Positions 1 to 10,193 of a DNA stretch of 64,000 nt are shown in pieces. Numbering within the stretch: the first letter of the stretch is position 1; the number at the start of each line of letters is the position of its first letter. Below the pieces are notes generated by a model, which saw only the letters and a list, made by a program, of their open reading frames with translations, was not told the origin of the DNA and did not search any database. The position numbers and the translations under genes are program-made. Source of the stretch: Thermoplasmata archaeon (lineage in GTDB: Archaea > Thermoplasmatota > Thermoplasmata > Thermoplasmatales > Thermoplasmataceae); contig JAJZXS010000044.1 of NCBI GenBank assembly GCA_021806295.1, forward strand, positions 1 through 64,000, read 5' to 3'.

Positions 1-411
1 TACCGGCGTATCCGGAAATATGGTATCCATAACACGTCTGTCCGGGAGCTGCCTCTCTTCCATATCATATTCATTGATAGCATATCCCTGAAACCAGCCA
101 TGGACAACTTTATCCCTGTTGTTTTCTAGCATGTCCAGAAACTGGGAAAATGAACGGACACTGGCAAAATTTACCTGATATTTCAATTTCAATGAGGTAA
201 GTGTAAAATGGTTGTGCGAATCTATAAGCCCTGGAGTGACAAATTTATTCCGGTAATCCACCACATTTTCTTTTTTAAGCAATTCTTTTACGGTCTCCTC
301 ATTTATATCATAATTTTTTGATATTACGCCATCTTTTACAATAAAAACATGATCTGAATTGTGTATACTGTAACCATCAAAATATTTCCTGGCAATAACA
401 TACTTTTCCAT
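1..411 (-). CDS. Amidohydrolase family protein, N-terminal part (cut by window edge)
   Basis: The minus-strand frame is open from an ATG at 411 to the window edge, giving 137 codons of an N-terminus. The protein shows the start of an imidazolone/YtcJ-like amidohydrolase: a small beta-sandwich segment followed by a conserved block reading VTPGLIDSHNHF, where the HxH pair is the usual first metal-binding motif of the amidohydrolase TIM barrel. The rest of the barrel lies outside the window, so substrate cannot be judged. It is the last gene of a minus-strand group with nth and carAB upstream, separated from nth by about 110 bases. Confidence 0.75.
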   Translation of the reverse strand, partial: MEKYVIARKYFDGYSIHNSDHVFIVKDGVISKNYDINEETVKELLKKENVVDYRNKFVTPGLIDSHNHFTLTSLKLKYQVNFASVRSFSQFLDMLENNRDKVVHGWFQGYAINEYDMEERQLPDRRVMDTIFPDTPV

Positions 412-521
412 TATTTCTACCTCTTTATTCAGATATGCACTTAATTGCGCATTCCTGACCCTGATAAATAATGAGGTTATACTTAATTACTGTTTCGCCA
501 ATGTTATCAATTTATGACAGG

Positions 522-1184
522 TCAGTTTTTTACCTTTCCATCTGTTTCTCTTATCTTTTTTGTGTATACATTAGAATAATAGTCGCAGTCTGATGACACT
601 GGACATATATTGCATCTAGGAGATACAGGTTTGCAGATATTTTTACCGAATTCCACCATAACCGGGTTGAACTCCACCTGCAATTTTTCCGGTACAATTT
701 TCTTCAGCGCCTCTTCTGCCTTATCCGGATCCTTTGCCTTTATAAGCCCGATCCTGTTGCAAATCCTGAAAACATGGGTGTCCACCGCTATAGCCGGTAT
801 TCCGAATCCCTGTGTCAGGACGATATTGGCTGTTTTACTTCCGGTTCCTGGAAGTTTCACAAGTTCATCATGGGTATCCGGCACCTTCCCGCCGTATTCA
901 TGGTTTATTATTCTGGCTATATCTATAATTCTCTGGGATTTTACATTACTGAAACCCACATATTTGATAATTGCCTTCACATCAGCAGGGCTGGCATTCT
1001 CCAGGCCATATGAATCGTGGTATTTGTTGTAAAGTCCCCTTGCTGCTGCATCTGTTACAATATCCTTTGTGCGGTGAGAGAGTATAGTTGTTATAAGTAT
1101 CCAGAAAGGAGAGTCAGTAAACTCAAAATGATGCTCCGGGGAAACCGATTTTATCTTATGATAAATCTTTTCAAAATCCTTCAT
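522..1184 (-). CDS. nth: Endonuclease III (base excision repair DNA glycosylase/AP lyase)
   Basis: The 220-residue protein is of normal length for Nth, which removes oxidised pyrimidines and nicks the abasic site. The helix-hairpin-helix reads LPGTGSKTAN, with the expected catalytic lysine at 117, and the catalytic aspartate is D135 in AVDTH. The C-terminus carries the four-cysteine iron-sulfur loop C184-x6-C191-x2-C194-x5-C200. It starts with ATG at 1184, about 55 bases beyond the carB stop, on the same strand as carAB. The window also encodes endonuclease IV (31.8 kb), RadB and FEN1. Confidence 0.95.
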   Translation of the reverse strand: MKDFEKIYHKIKSVSPEHHFEFTDSPFWILITTILSHRTKDIVTDAAARGLYNKYHDSYGLENASPADVKAIIKYVGFSNVKSQRIIDIARIINHEYGGKVPDTHDELVKLPGTGSKTANIVLTQGFGIPAIAVDTHVFRICNRIGLIKAKDPDKAEEALKKIVPEKLQVEFNPVMVEFGKNICKPVSPRCNICPVSSDCDYYSNVYTKKIRETDGKVKN

Positions 1185-1239
1185 GTGAACCTAATAAGAT
1201 AATTATTAATAAAACTATGATAAATTTTATAAAATATAT

Positions 1240-4200
1240 CTAATAGTAATCCCCAAGTTCTCTTATGCCTGCCTTTTTCCCAGATAATATGGAATCAACA
1301 AGCTCCCCTGCAAATTTTATGTTTGTAATCAGGGGTATATCCTTTTTGATTCCAAGGTTCCTTATGGAAAAACCATCCCGGATTGACCCATAGGATTCTG
1401 ATGGAGTGTTGATTATCATTGATATATTTTCATTCCTGATAACCTCGCTCAGGCCGGGAAGCCTCAGGTCCTTCACCCGGTAAACAACCGTTGAACCAAT
1501 GCCAGCAGCCTGCAGGGCGCTGTAAGTACCCGGTGTTGCATAAATCTTTACCCCGTTATGGCTGAGTTTTCTTGCTATTTCAACTGCTTTCGGCTTGTCA
1601 GAATCGTTTACGGTTATTATGACGGATTTAAGCTGGAAGTTACGCTTCATTATGCGTATAACCTTTGACATTGCCTCATGGAAGGTTTCACCACAGCACA
1701 TGGCCTCGCCGGTTGACTTCATTTCCGGGCCCAGTATAACATCCATATCCCTGAACCTCTTGAATGGAAATACAGGAACCTTGATGAAATATGATTTCGG
1801 TTCAATATATTTTATATCTGGATCAATGCCCATCATGGCTTTTATGCCGTAATCAACCCAGTTTATGCCGGTTGCCTTGGCAACAAATGGAACTGATCTG
1901 GATGAACGTGCATTCAGCTCTATAACATATATTTCACCATCTTTTATTGCAAGCTGCAGGTTAGACATACCCAGCAGATTAAAATTTACCCTCAATTTCT
2001 CCACAATATCCTCAATTTTTTGTAATGTTGAGGCCTCCAGCAAATGTGGGCCCAGAACCATGGTGGCATCCCCTGAATGGGTGCCCGCCTCCTCTATGTG
2101 CACTGATATGCCAGCTATCACCGATTTTTTCTTCGATGATATGAAATCCACATCTATTTCCGTGGCATTCTGAAGGTATTTGCTTACAAGGACAGGAGAT
2201 CCAGGCCTCTCTATGAACAGTTCACGGACACGGTCCTGAAGTATTCCATAGTCATATATTATGTCCATTGCCCTGCCGCCGATAATGAAGCTTGACCTGA
2301 TTATAACAGGGAGTTTGATACTTCCTATCTTTTCCTCCAGATCATTCATATTGGATGCTTCAATAAAATCGGGCTGCTTTATGCCGAGTTCCTTAAGGGC
2401 AGCAGAGAATTTTGTCCTCTCCTCTATTCTGAATATATCGGCTGGCTGGGTGCCGATCACTGTATCACTGAATATCTTAGAAAGCCCCTCCGCCATGTTC
2501 TGCCCTGTCTGGCCGGAGAACTGGATTATAATTCCCTGGGGTTTTTCCACAGAAACTATATTTGATATATGCTCCAGCGTTATTGGCTCAAAATACAGCT
2601 TGTCAGATATATCGAAATCTGTTGACACAGTTTCAGGATTGCTGTTGACCATTATTGCCTCAAAACCCATTTTTCTCAATGAGAGTATGGATTTTACTGC
2701 CCCGTAGTCAAATTCCACACCCTGGGAAATCCTGTTGGGCCCTGATCCTATTACTATAACTTTTTTCCCTGATGCTATCTTATTATCGCTGTATCTGTCA
2801 TATGATGAGTACATGTAGGATGTGTCTGACTCAAACTCTGCAGAGCAGGTGTCTATGCTTTTATAAACCGGGATTATATTCTTTTCCAGCCTGTATTTTA
2901 TGATTTCAGGTACACCTATTTTGGAATAATATGAAATGGTTTCATCTGATATTCCCAGAAGTTTCAGGTATTCCATATTTTCCGGTATTTTTCCGGGCTT
3001 TATTGATGATATGCCACCGGCTATGTTCCTCATTTTCTCAACAAAGAATTCATCGTAGCCGGACAGTTCCGATATTTCAGCAGAGGAAATACCCTGAAAG
3101 AGTGCATCAAAAATGGCAAATATCCTCTGATCGTTGGGAATTTTCATGAGTTCACGTGCTTTCTCAGGGGATGTGAACAGCCTCATCGGCACTGCCTGCT
3201 TGATATCCAGTGATGATATGGATTTCATGAGTGCCTCCTCGAATGTTCTGCCAATACCCATGGCCTCTCCGATAGATTTCATTTCTATCCCAATTTCTCT
3301 TTTTACTGAAAATTTATCAAAGGGCCACCTTGGAATTTTCACGGTTATGTAATCCATGGATGGCTCAAAGGCGGCGTATGTATTTTTGGTAACTGGGTTT
3401 TTTATCTCGTTTATATTGTATCCCATTGCAATTTTAGTTGAGATACGGGCTATAGGGTAGCCAGATGCCTTCGAGGCAAGTGCAGATGACCTTGATGTTC
3501 TCGGATTGACCTCAACAACATAGTATTCGTTTGTTGCCTGGTTAAGGGCGAACTGTATATTGCATGATCCTATTACACCTATTTCATTCACAATATGAAT
3601 GGCAGATGTCCTTAATTTCTGGTAATCATCGTTGGTCAGTGTAAGGGACGGAGTCGTTACTATGCTTTCTCCAGTATGTACCCCCATGGGATCAAGATTC
3701 TCCATGTTGCATATGGAAATACAGTTCCCGGCATTGTCCCTCATCATTTCGTATTCTATTTCCTTGAGTCCCAGAAGTGATTCGTCCAGTTCCACAGTAT
3801 CATCATGCACTGAGAAGTAGTCATCACAGTATGAAATTAATTCATCGCGGCTTTTTATTATAACCCCGCCTGATCCACCGAGGGAAAAGCCTGTTCTCAG
3901 TATCAGTGGGTATTTTTTAATGCGGTCAATCATGTTTTTATAATCCTCCCTGACCAGCGTATATGACTCTATTATAGGTTCACCTATCTGCCTCATGAGG
4001 TTAAAAAACTTCTTTCTGTCCTCTGCGATTTCTATGGATGTTACAGGAGTGCCCAGAACCTTTATCCCGTTTGATTTTAGTATTCCGAGTTTGTCAAGCA
4101 AAATTACCAGGTTAAGTCCCACCTGCCCTCCGGTTGAGGGCAAAATGGAATCTATCTTTTCCTTTTTTATAATTTCTAATACACTTTCCGGGTCCACCGG

Positions 4201-4395
4201 CTCTATGTATACCCTGTCGGCTATCTCATGGTCTGTCTGTATTGTTGCAGGATTTGAATTCAGGAGTACTGTACGGACACCCTCCTCCTTCAGGGCCAGG
4301 CATGCCTGTGAACCTGAATAATCAAACTCTGCGGCCTGGCCAATAACTATGGGCCCCGATCCTATAACAAGTGTGCATTTTATATCTGTATTCAT
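1240..4395 (-). CDS. carB: Carbamoyl-phosphate synthase large subunit
   Basis: About 1051 residues with the duplicated CarB architecture: two ATP-grasp halves, one starting near GPIVIGQAAEFDYSG and the second near GPNRISQGVEFDYG, each with the NPRTSRSS or NARSSRS motif, then a C-terminal MGS-like allosteric domain (ATPGTYSALQAAG). It makes carbamoyl phosphate for pyrimidine and arginine synthesis from ammonia delivered by CarA. The open frame extends to TTG 4407, but ATG 4395 is the better start: GGTGA, which includes the end of carA, lies 6-7 bases before it and matches the archaeal anti-Shine-Dalgarno. The stop is TAG, so amber is a normal stop here. Confidence 0.96.
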   Translation of the reverse strand: MNTDIKCTLVIGSGPIVIGQAAEFDYSGSQACLALKEEGVRTVLLNSNPATIQTDHEIADRVYIEPVDPESVLEIIKKEKIDSILPSTGGQVGLNLVILLDKLGILKSNGIKVLGTPVTSIEIAEDRKKFFNLMRQIGEPIIESYTLVREDYKNMIDRIKKYPLILRTGFSLGGSGGVIIKSRDELISYCDDYFSVHDDTVELDESLLGLKEIEYEMMRDNAGNCISICNMENLDPMGVHTGESIVTTPSLTLTNDDYQKLRTSAIHIVNEIGVIGSCNIQFALNQATNEYYVVEVNPRTSRSSALASKASGYPIARISTKIAMGYNINEIKNPVTKNTYAAFEPSMDYITVKIPRWPFDKFSVKREIGIEMKSIGEAMGIGRTFEEALMKSISSLDIKQAVPMRLFTSPEKARELMKIPNDQRIFAIFDALFQGISSAEISELSGYDEFFVEKMRNIAGGISSIKPGKIPENMEYLKLLGISDETISYYSKIGVPEIIKYRLEKNIIPVYKSIDTCSAEFESDTSYMYSSYDRYSDNKIASGKKVIVIGSGPNRISQGVEFDYGAVKSILSLRKMGFEAIMVNSNPETVSTDFDISDKLYFEPITLEHISNIVSVEKPQGIIIQFSGQTGQNMAEGLSKIFSDTVIGTQPADIFRIEERTKFSAALKELGIKQPDFIEASNMNDLEEKIGSIKLPVIIRSSFIIGGRAMDIIYDYGILQDRVRELFIERPGSPVLVSKYLQNATEIDVDFISSKKKSVIAGISVHIEEAGTHSGDATMVLGPHLLEASTLQKIEDIVEKLRVNFNLLGMSNLQLAIKDGEIYVIELNARSSRSVPFVAKATGINWVDYGIKAMMGIDPDIKYIEPKSYFIKVPVFPFKRFRDMDVILGPEMKSTGEAMCCGETFHEAMSKVIRIMKRNFQLKSVIITVNDSDKPKAVEIARKLSHNGVKIYATPGTYSALQAAGIGSTVVYRVKDLRLPGLSEVIRNENISMIINTPSESYGSIRDGFSIRNLGIKKDIPLITNIKFAGELVDSILSGKKAGIRELGDYY

Positions 4396-4396
4396 T

Positions 4397-5443
4397 TTAT
4401 TCACCAACTGTGCTCCTTACCATATTGAAAAACCATGTGCTGTCATAGGGCCCAGGATATGCTTCAGGATGAAACTGCACAGAAAATACAGGCAGATCCC
4501 TGTGCCTGATCATTTCAACGGTGCCATCGTTTATATCCCTGCCCGCGACCTCCAGGCCTGTGCCCTGCAGCGAACTGCCATTGACCGCGTATCCATGGTT
4601 GTGGGATGTGATGTAAACCCTGCCATCGATCAGAACAGCATGGTTTATGCCACGGTGGCCGTATTTCATTTTTTCTGTTTTACCGCCGAGGGAAAGTGCT
4701 ATCAGCTGGTTGCCAAGGCATACACCGATTACAGGGATTTCAGATGATTTTTCCCTTACAAAGTCCCTAAGGGGCGCAAGGGATTGGTGATCTGGGTCCC
4801 CCGGCCCATTTGGCAGGAATATGGCATCGTAATGGAATTTAATTGAATCAAAATCATAATTGTATGGAACAATATGAAGGGAGGCCGTTTCACTGATGCG
4901 CTTGACCAGGCTGTTTTTGGTTCCCACATCCACGAATAAAATCTGCTTTTTTCTGCCAGAATTGTAATACTGATAATTTTTTCTGGATACGGTTCCCACA
5001 AGGTCAAGCTTCATTGGATCCTGGAAGGTGTCCGGGAATTCGTTCTTATTGCTGATATAAGCCCTTACAGTGCCATTCTGCCTTATCTTCTCAACCAGGT
5101 CCCTTGTATCTATGCCATCGATTGCAGGAATTTTATTTGCCTTCAAAAAATCATTGAATCCTTTCCCCGGATCGCCACCGTTCAGGAAAGCATGTGCATC
5201 CCTAGTAATGATTCCGGAGACCTGGATTTTGTCTGATTCCATATGCTCCATGCTGACACTGTAATTTGCAATCTCAGGAAAGGCAAAAATCAGTATCTCC
5301 CCGGCGTATGATGGGTCAGTTATAGTTTCCACGTAGCCGGACATTGATGTTGTAAAAACAATCTCGCCGCTGGCCTCCCCATCATAGCCATACCCATAGC
5401 CCTCATATGATGTCCCGTCCTCAAGTAACAAGTATCTTTTCAT
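4397..5443 (-). CDS. carA: Carbamoyl-phosphate synthase small subunit (glutamine amidotransferase)
   Basis: A 348-residue protein with the CarA N-terminal domain and a class I glutamine amidotransferase domain. The nucleophile elbow is GVCLGNQ with C242, and the catalytic pair is H325 and E327 in QFHPEA. It releases ammonia from glutamine and passes it to CarB. The carA stop is one base from the proposed carB ATG, so the genes are translationally coupled. The start is ATG at 5443, followed upstream by a 195-base spacer shared with the divergent DUF3834 gene. No operator was identified in that spacer. Confidence 0.96.
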   Translation of the reverse strand: MKRYLLLEDGTSYEGYGYGYDGEASGEIVFTTSMSGYVETITDPSYAGEILIFAFPEIANYSVSMEHMESDKIQVSGIITRDAHAFLNGGDPGKGFNDFLKANKIPAIDGIDTRDLVEKIRQNGTVRAYISNKNEFPDTFQDPMKLDLVGTVSRKNYQYYNSGRKKQILFVDVGTKNSLVKRISETASLHIVPYNYDFDSIKFHYDAIFLPNGPGDPDHQSLAPLRDFVREKSSEIPVIGVCLGNQLIALSLGGKTEKMKYGHRGINHAVLIDGRVYITSHNHGYAVNGSSLQGTGLEVAGRDINDGTVEMIRHRDLPVFSVQFHPEAYPGPYDSTWFFNMVRSTVGE

Positions 5444-5638
5444 TTAAACCTTAAAAAACCTAATCTCAACATACAATATATTATTTTTCATTATGTTTTA
5501 TAATTATTCCACAGTATACATAATTCTTTTTATATGATATCCATTTTTTGATGCTTGAGTAAAACATAGTCATATTTAGAACATTACTGGTACATACAAT
5601 AACATTAAGTTAATAAACACTTTTTTAATAAACTACTC

Positions 5639-6316
5639 ATGAAAGTTATAGCAGCACCCGGACCGGTTTGCTACCCTCTTGTGGCAGCAATGATGGAAAG
5701 GAAAGATATAGACATAGAATTCAAGAAATCCTCTGATATTGGAAAGGAAAAGCCAGATGTTGTTCTGGATTCCACGGTTTCTCTGGTAAAAAGCGGATTG
5801 CCCATTGATTATGTAACTATTGAGAATCTTTCCAGAGTCGCACCGAAGCTCGGATACAAAATAGGCATGACAAGAAAGGGCGGTGCCTCCGATATTTTAT
5901 TCAGGGCCTATGTTGGTGAAACAAAAAAGGATGTGGAAATCCAGTATTTCGAGAGCATGGGAGAGCTCATGGAGGCAATGAACGCAAATAAGGTTGATAC
6001 GGTTGTCGTACCGGCAATGGACAATGCCGGGGTCAGCATAGAGGAATATTTCAAGAAAAATAATGTTGCAATACCTGGAAGCTGTGGTGCCACTGTATAC
6101 GACAGGGAAAAAGATTTCGTGGATGCATACAACCTTGGAATCAAAATACTTAAGGAAAAACCAGAGGAAGCAGCGAAGTTTATCATTTCACATTTACCGA
6201 TGCAGTTTCCACCCGAGTTCGTGATGAATACCATGAAGAATTCTGATCTTAATGTACATAAGCCCGGAGACTACAGCGAATTTGTGAGGCTTGTTAAAAA
6301 ATATTCTACACAGTGA
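5639..6316 (+). CDS. DUF3834-type protein, resembles periplasmic solute-binding fold
   Basis: A 225-residue protein without signal peptide or membrane segment. The opening VIAAPGPVCYPLVAAMM and the alternating beta/alpha pattern resemble the solute-binding-like DUF3834 family that I recall from Thermoplasmatales and Sulfolobales. This family call is from memory of its sequence style. Lacking an export signal, it probably acts in the cytoplasm as a ligand sensor or enzyme. It begins at ATG 5639, divergent from carA. An ACT-domain gene follows after 79 bases, on the same strand but with its own TATA-like sequence. Confidence 0.6.
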   Translation: MKVIAAPGPVCYPLVAAMMERKDIDIEFKKSSDIGKEKPDVVLDSTVSLVKSGLPIDYVTIENLSRVAPKLGYKIGMTRKGGASDILFRAYVGETKKDVEIQYFESMGELMEAMNANKVDTVVVPAMDNAGVSIEEYFKKNNVAIPGSCGATVYDREKDFVDAYNLGIKILKEKPEEAAKFIISHLPMQFPPEFVMNTMKNSDLNVHKPGDYSEFVRLVKKYSTQ

Positions 6317-6395
6317 GATGAGAACTGTTAGAATATTAAATTATTTTAATCTATTATATTGAATTATTAAATACTCAAATTACATTAGAGGTTTT

Positions 6396-6908
6396 ATGTG
6401 GGACTACATCAATCAAATATTTCAGGGATACCCTGCGGAAATGAAGGTCATACAGAAAATGACAAAGGTCGGAATATCAGTGAAGATTGTATACGATGAG
6501 CCGAAATTGTTCTGCGATGCCATTGAAATTAAACCAAATTCCATTGCAAGGGCATATAATGTGGACAGGCGTGTGATTGTCAATCTTATTCAGAAAGTAA
6601 TAAGCGACAAGCGACTTTATGATTTTTTCAGCAATCTTTCTCCTGTTTCCAATTTTGAAAATTCAGGATCAAAAATTGGCTTCGGTGTCATAGAAATTAT
6701 TCCGGTTGATGCCGGAAAGCCAGGCATTATTGCAGGGGTTATGAAGCTTCTTGCGGATAACGGGATTTCGGTCAGGCAGGTAATTACTGATGACCCGGAC
6801 CTGATAGATAATCCCCGGGCAATAATAGTGACAACCGAAACAGTCACCGGAAGCGTACTAAATGAAATAAAAAAAGTTAACGGTGTAAAGGCTGTTCTAC
6901 TGCTTTAA
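6396..6908 (+). CDS. ACT-domain protein, probable amino-acid-responsive regulator (COG2061-like)
   Basis: The 170-residue protein has a helical N-terminal region with a possible helix-turn-helix (SIARAYNVDRRVIVNLIQKV) and a C-terminal ACT domain beginning near GFGVIEIIPVDAGKPGIIAG. ACT domains bind amino acids, and proteins of this layout have been described as predicted allosteric regulators of amino-acid pathways. Target and ligand are unknown. ATG 6396 has an AGAGGT Shine-Dalgarno-like sequence and a TATA-like TTAAATAC about 22-28 bases upstream. The 3' end overlaps the convergent purK by four bases. Confidence 0.7.
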   Translation: MWDYINQIFQGYPAEMKVIQKMTKVGISVKIVYDEPKLFCDAIEIKPNSIARAYNVDRRVIVNLIQKVISDKRLYDFFSNLSPVSNFENSGSKIGFGVIEIIPVDAGKPGIIAGVMKLLADNGISVRQVITDDPDLIDNPRAIIVTTETVTGSVLNEIKKVNGVKAVLLL

Positions 6909-7981
6909 ATAAACTTTTCCAGGCTGTCACCGTATATTATTTCCATTATGCCCTTTATTTTCTCCTCAACCTCCTCATAGGTGTCACCATAAACGTTAAC
7001 GTGCCCCATTTTTCTCTTGCGCCTCACCTCGTTTTTGTGATACCAGTATATGTTGGTTTTGCCCAGTTCCAATATTTTCGGTATATGCCTTTCTATACCT
7101 GTGCCTATTATGTTAACAATTCCAGAAGGTACAAAGAGGTCTGGCCTTACAGCATCCATTCCTGACACCGCCAGTATATGTTCCTCGAACTGGGAAATTG
7201 AACTTCCTGTAAGTGTGTGATGGCCTGTATTGTGTACTCTCGGCGCATATTCATTTATTGTTACATTTCCATCCTTTACGTAGTATTCAATTCCCATAAC
7301 GCCTATATAGTCAAGGGATTCCATGAGCCTCTTTGCTATGTCAATCATTTCAAGGGTATTTTTCACAGGAGAAATGTTGTATATGAGAATACCGTTCTGG
7401 TTATAGTTAAACGACGGCTCAAAATTGAAGAATTTCCCCTTTTCGTCACGGACAGCGATAATAGATGCTTCATAGTCGTAATCAATGAATTTTTCTATTA
7501 CATAGGGCATATCGGGGTGGCTTTCATACTCTGTATCAGGGTTTATATAGTACTGGTTTTTCCCGTCATACCCGCCCATGCAGCTTTTTATTACGGCTTT
7601 CTGGAATGATTTTGCCATGTTGAACGCATCCCTGTATGTTTCAGCGTATTTATAATCTGCTATGGGAAAATTATGGTCCTTGAGAAATTTTTTTTCCAGT
7701 GACCTATCCTTCTTTAACTCCACGGCTTTCCGTGATGGCCTTAATTTACCCTGTTCATCAGCATAATTAAGTATTTCACTGCTTATATGTTCAAATTCGT
7801 ATGTAACATAATCGCAGGCATCAACAAATTCCTTGTATTCTGAAACATCGAAGAATTTATCGGCTATCTCTGATGAGGGCCCCCGATTATCGTCTATTAC
7901 ATAAAATTCAATGGGATACCTGCGCATGGTATTTATCATCATATATCCCAGCTGGCCTGAACCAATAATCCCGATTTTCAT
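6905..7981 (-). CDS. purK: N5-carboxyaminoimidazole ribonucleotide synthase
   Basis: The 358-residue ATP-grasp enzyme carboxylates AIR to N5-CAIR in de novo purine synthesis. It has the N-terminal [12 protein letters not shown] loop, the ATP-grasp lysine/glycine segment [12 protein letters not shown] and the metal-binding segment [14 protein letters not shown]. The start ATG overlaps the purE TGA as ATGA, a typical translational coupling. With PurE downstream in the reaction order, this is the two-step bacterial or yeast-like route of AIR carboxylation. Confidence 0.95.
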   Translation of the reverse strand: MKIGIIGSGQLGYMMINTMRRYPIEFYVIDDNRGPSSEIADKFFDVSEYKEFVDACDYVTYEFEHISSEILNYADEQGKLRPSRKAVELKKDRSLEKKFLKDHNFPIADYKYAETYRDAFNMAKSFQKAVIKSCMGGYDGKNQYYINPDTEYESHPDMPYVIEKFIDYDYEASIIAVRDEKGKFFNFEPSFNYNQNGILIYNISPVKNTLEMIDIAKRLMESLDYIGVMGIEYYVKDGNVTINEYAPRVHNTGHHTLTGSSISQFEEHILAVSGMDAVRPDLFVPSGIVNIIGTGIERHIPKILELGKTNIYWYHKNEVRRKRKMGHVNVYGDTYEEVEEKIKGIMEIIYGDSLEKFI

Positions 7982-8445
7982 AGCTTATCACCCAGTACTG
8001 AATCCCTCTGCTTTGCCACGAAATCATCCAGCATCTCCCTGATCTTGGGATACTTTATTGAAAGAATTCTAACAGCAAGCAAAGCTGCATTTCTGGCACC
8101 GTTGATTGATACAGTTGCCACCGGGACTCCGGGAGGCATCTGAACAATAGAAAGCAGCGAATCCATGCCGTTCAGTGATTTGGATTGGACTGGAACGCCT
8201 ATAACAGGAAGCGTTGTCATTGCTGCCACCATACCAGGCAGATGTGCTGCCCCGCCGGCACCGGCGATTATCACCTCAATGTTGTTTTTAATAGCATCAT
8301 GCGCATACTGAAGCATGAATTCAGGGGTTCTGTGTGCTGAAACAACCCTGTATTCAACCTCAATGCCAAAATTCTTTAATTCTTCCACAGCTGCCTCCAT
8401 TACAGGAAAATCTGATTTGCTACCCATGATTACTGCCACTTTCAT
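7978..8445 (-). CDS. purE: N5-CAIR mutase, class I PurE
   Basis: 155 residues, normal for PurE. The substrate-binding loop is MGSKSD at residues 7-12, the catalytic histidine is H38 in SAHRTP, and the glycine-rich [11 protein letters not shown] loop follows. It rearranges N5-CAIR to CAIR. The presence of purK in the same operon fits class I rather than the CO2-using class II enzyme. The ATG at 8445 lies 40 bases from the stop of the reductase gene upstream, so a shared transcript is possible. Confidence 0.96.
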   Translation of the reverse strand: MKVAVIMGSKSDFPVMEAAVEELKNFGIEVEYRVVSAHRTPEFMLQYAHDAIKNNIEVIIAGAGGAAHLPGMVAAMTTLPVIGVPVQSKSLNGMDSLLSIVQMPPGVPVATVSINGARNAALLAVRILSIKYPKIREMLDDFVAKQRDSVLGDKL

Positions 8446-8485
8446 AATGGATTATGGAAGCAATAGTTATAAAAATTTTCAAAAA

Positions 8486-10132
8486 TTAAAGGAAGTAACT
8501 TTCGTTTTTTAGTATGTATTCATCCACGGACCTTCTTCCACTCTTCATTGCCTCCAGGATATCGTACTGGTTCTTATCATATAGTTTTATATCGTATGAA
8601 TCCAGGTTCTTAAACTCAATACCCGCCCTCTCTGCTATTTTTCTGTAACCGGATACCCTTGAACGTTCAAGCGAGTTAAGGGAATCATTGCTCATTATCA
8701 CATGGTTCCTTGCCGCGATCAGTAAAACATCATCAAAGTATCTGTATACATTTGTATCAATAGTAATATCTCCACTGTTCCTGATATCGGGATAAGCCCT
8801 GTCAGGGGTGCACATTATTCCATTCTCCTGCGATTCATATCTCACATCTATGCCATACCTTTTCAGCATCGCACTGTAATATTCCATGAGGGGCATGAAA
8901 TCACGCTTTTTGTATTCATCCACGATTTCATTGAACTGGCCACCTACAGACATCTTCTCATATACCACTGGCTTTAAACCGAGGCTGGCAGCGTAAATTG
9001 AGGCCTCCAGACCTTTTATGCCTGCTCCGACTATTACAACCTCCCCGCTGTATTTCCTGTCATGGCATTCAATGCTCTCTATACCTGTATATGGGTTTAC
9101 AGTGCATCTTACTTCTGCATTGGACAGGTTTCTGCATGCCTGGTTGCACCTAATGCATGGCCGGTATGGAATTGCATTCTGCAACTTGAATGGTGTATAA
9201 GGGTCAGCAAGTGCCTGCCTTCCAAGAACAACAAAATCTGAAACTCCCAGTGCTTTCTGTGCATCCTTCATTGAATTTATGGAGCCCACCAGCATAATGT
9301 TTCTATCAAGCTTTTTCCTGAGTTTTTCTCCTATATGCACATGGTCATAGTAAAAGGATGCTGAGGACCCAGGCGGTGCAAATCTGCCGGCAGAGAAATG
9401 CACATAATCAATATTATTAAGTGCTGATGCAACCTTTATTCCATAATCTGCATCGTATCCGTCCATATCGTCCTCATAAAGGCTCAGCCTGATCCCTACT
9501 GGGATGTCAACTTTTTTTCTTATCTGTGATGCGATTTCATTGATAATTCTCACCCTGTTTTCCACGGATCCCCCGTATTCATCAGTTCTGTGGTTAAGAG
9601 CAGGGGATATGAACTCCTGGAAGAGATAACCGTGTGCCCCGTGCAACTCTATGCCATCAAACCCTGCCCTGGCTGAGATTTCTGCAGCATTGAGGAATTT
9701 ATCTTCAACGCCCTTAATGTCCTCAAAGGTCATTTCATCCGGGATATTACCCATATAATCAACACTGGATGGTGCAAATACACTACCACTGTTGTAATGA
9801 GGATTGGCCTTTCCCCCTGCGTGGACAAGCTGTACAAATATTTTTGAACCAGATGCATGAATTCTCTCAGTCAACCTTGAGAGTTTCGGAATCTGTTCTC
9901 TCTTGAAGACACCCAGCTCATTAGGGGAACCCTTTCCATTGGATGGATCAACGTATGCATACTCTGTGATTATAAGGCCGAATCCACCCCTGGCACGTTC
10001 ATTGAGGTATGCTAGATGATTATCATTAGTTGTGCCATCAATATTGCATAAATTCGATATCATCGGTGCCATTACAAATCTGTTTTTAAGCTCAACGTTT
10101 CCTATTGTGCCTTTTTCAAAAGGATTCATCAT
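8486..10132 (-). CDS. NADH:flavin oxidoreductase / 2,4-dienoyl-CoA reductase-like iron-sulfur flavoprotein with short C-terminus
   Basis: 548 residues. Residues 1-320 form an old-yellow-enzyme FMN barrel with the HGAHGY active-site motif at 164-169. The 4Fe-4S motif uses C326, C329, C333 and C343, and a dinucleotide-binding fold follows (VVIVGAGIKGLEAS from about 365). This order matches FadH-type dienoyl-CoA reductases, but those usually run to about 640-680 residues. Here the part after the iron-sulfur site is only about 200 residues, so one nucleotide-binding lobe looks shortened or degenerate. Substrate is unknown; a general enoate reductase is an alternative. Confidence 0.85.
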   Translation of the reverse strand: MMNPFEKGTIGNVELKNRFVMAPMISNLCNIDGTTNDNHLAYLNERARGGFGLIITEYAYVDPSNGKGSPNELGVFKREQIPKLSRLTERIHASGSKIFVQLVHAGGKANPHYNSGSVFAPSSVDYMGNIPDEMTFEDIKGVEDKFLNAAEISARAGFDGIELHGAHGYLFQEFISPALNHRTDEYGGSVENRVRIINEIASQIRKKVDIPVGIRLSLYEDDMDGYDADYGIKVASALNNIDYVHFSAGRFAPPGSSASFYYDHVHIGEKLRKKLDRNIMLVGSINSMKDAQKALGVSDFVVLGRQALADPYTPFKLQNAIPYRPCIRCNQACRNLSNAEVRCTVNPYTGIESIECHDRKYSGEVVIVGAGIKGLEASIYAASLGLKPVVYEKMSVGGQFNEIVDEYKKRDFMPLMEYYSAMLKRYGIDVRYESQENGIMCTPDRAYPDIRNSGDITIDTNVYRYFDDVLLIAARNHVIMSNDSLNSLERSRVSGYRKIAERAGIEFKNLDSYDIKLYDKNQYDILEAMKSGRRSVDEYILKNESYFL

Positions 10133-10193
10133 TCATTAGCAGTATATGAAAAATAAAGTTTTTGTGGATAAAAAATATTCAAAATTTTAAAAT

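Noticed and set aside
1595-4321. Several long plus-strand frames opposite carB
   Set aside because: They are antisense shadows of a fully conserved gene and have no promoter or recognisable protein features.
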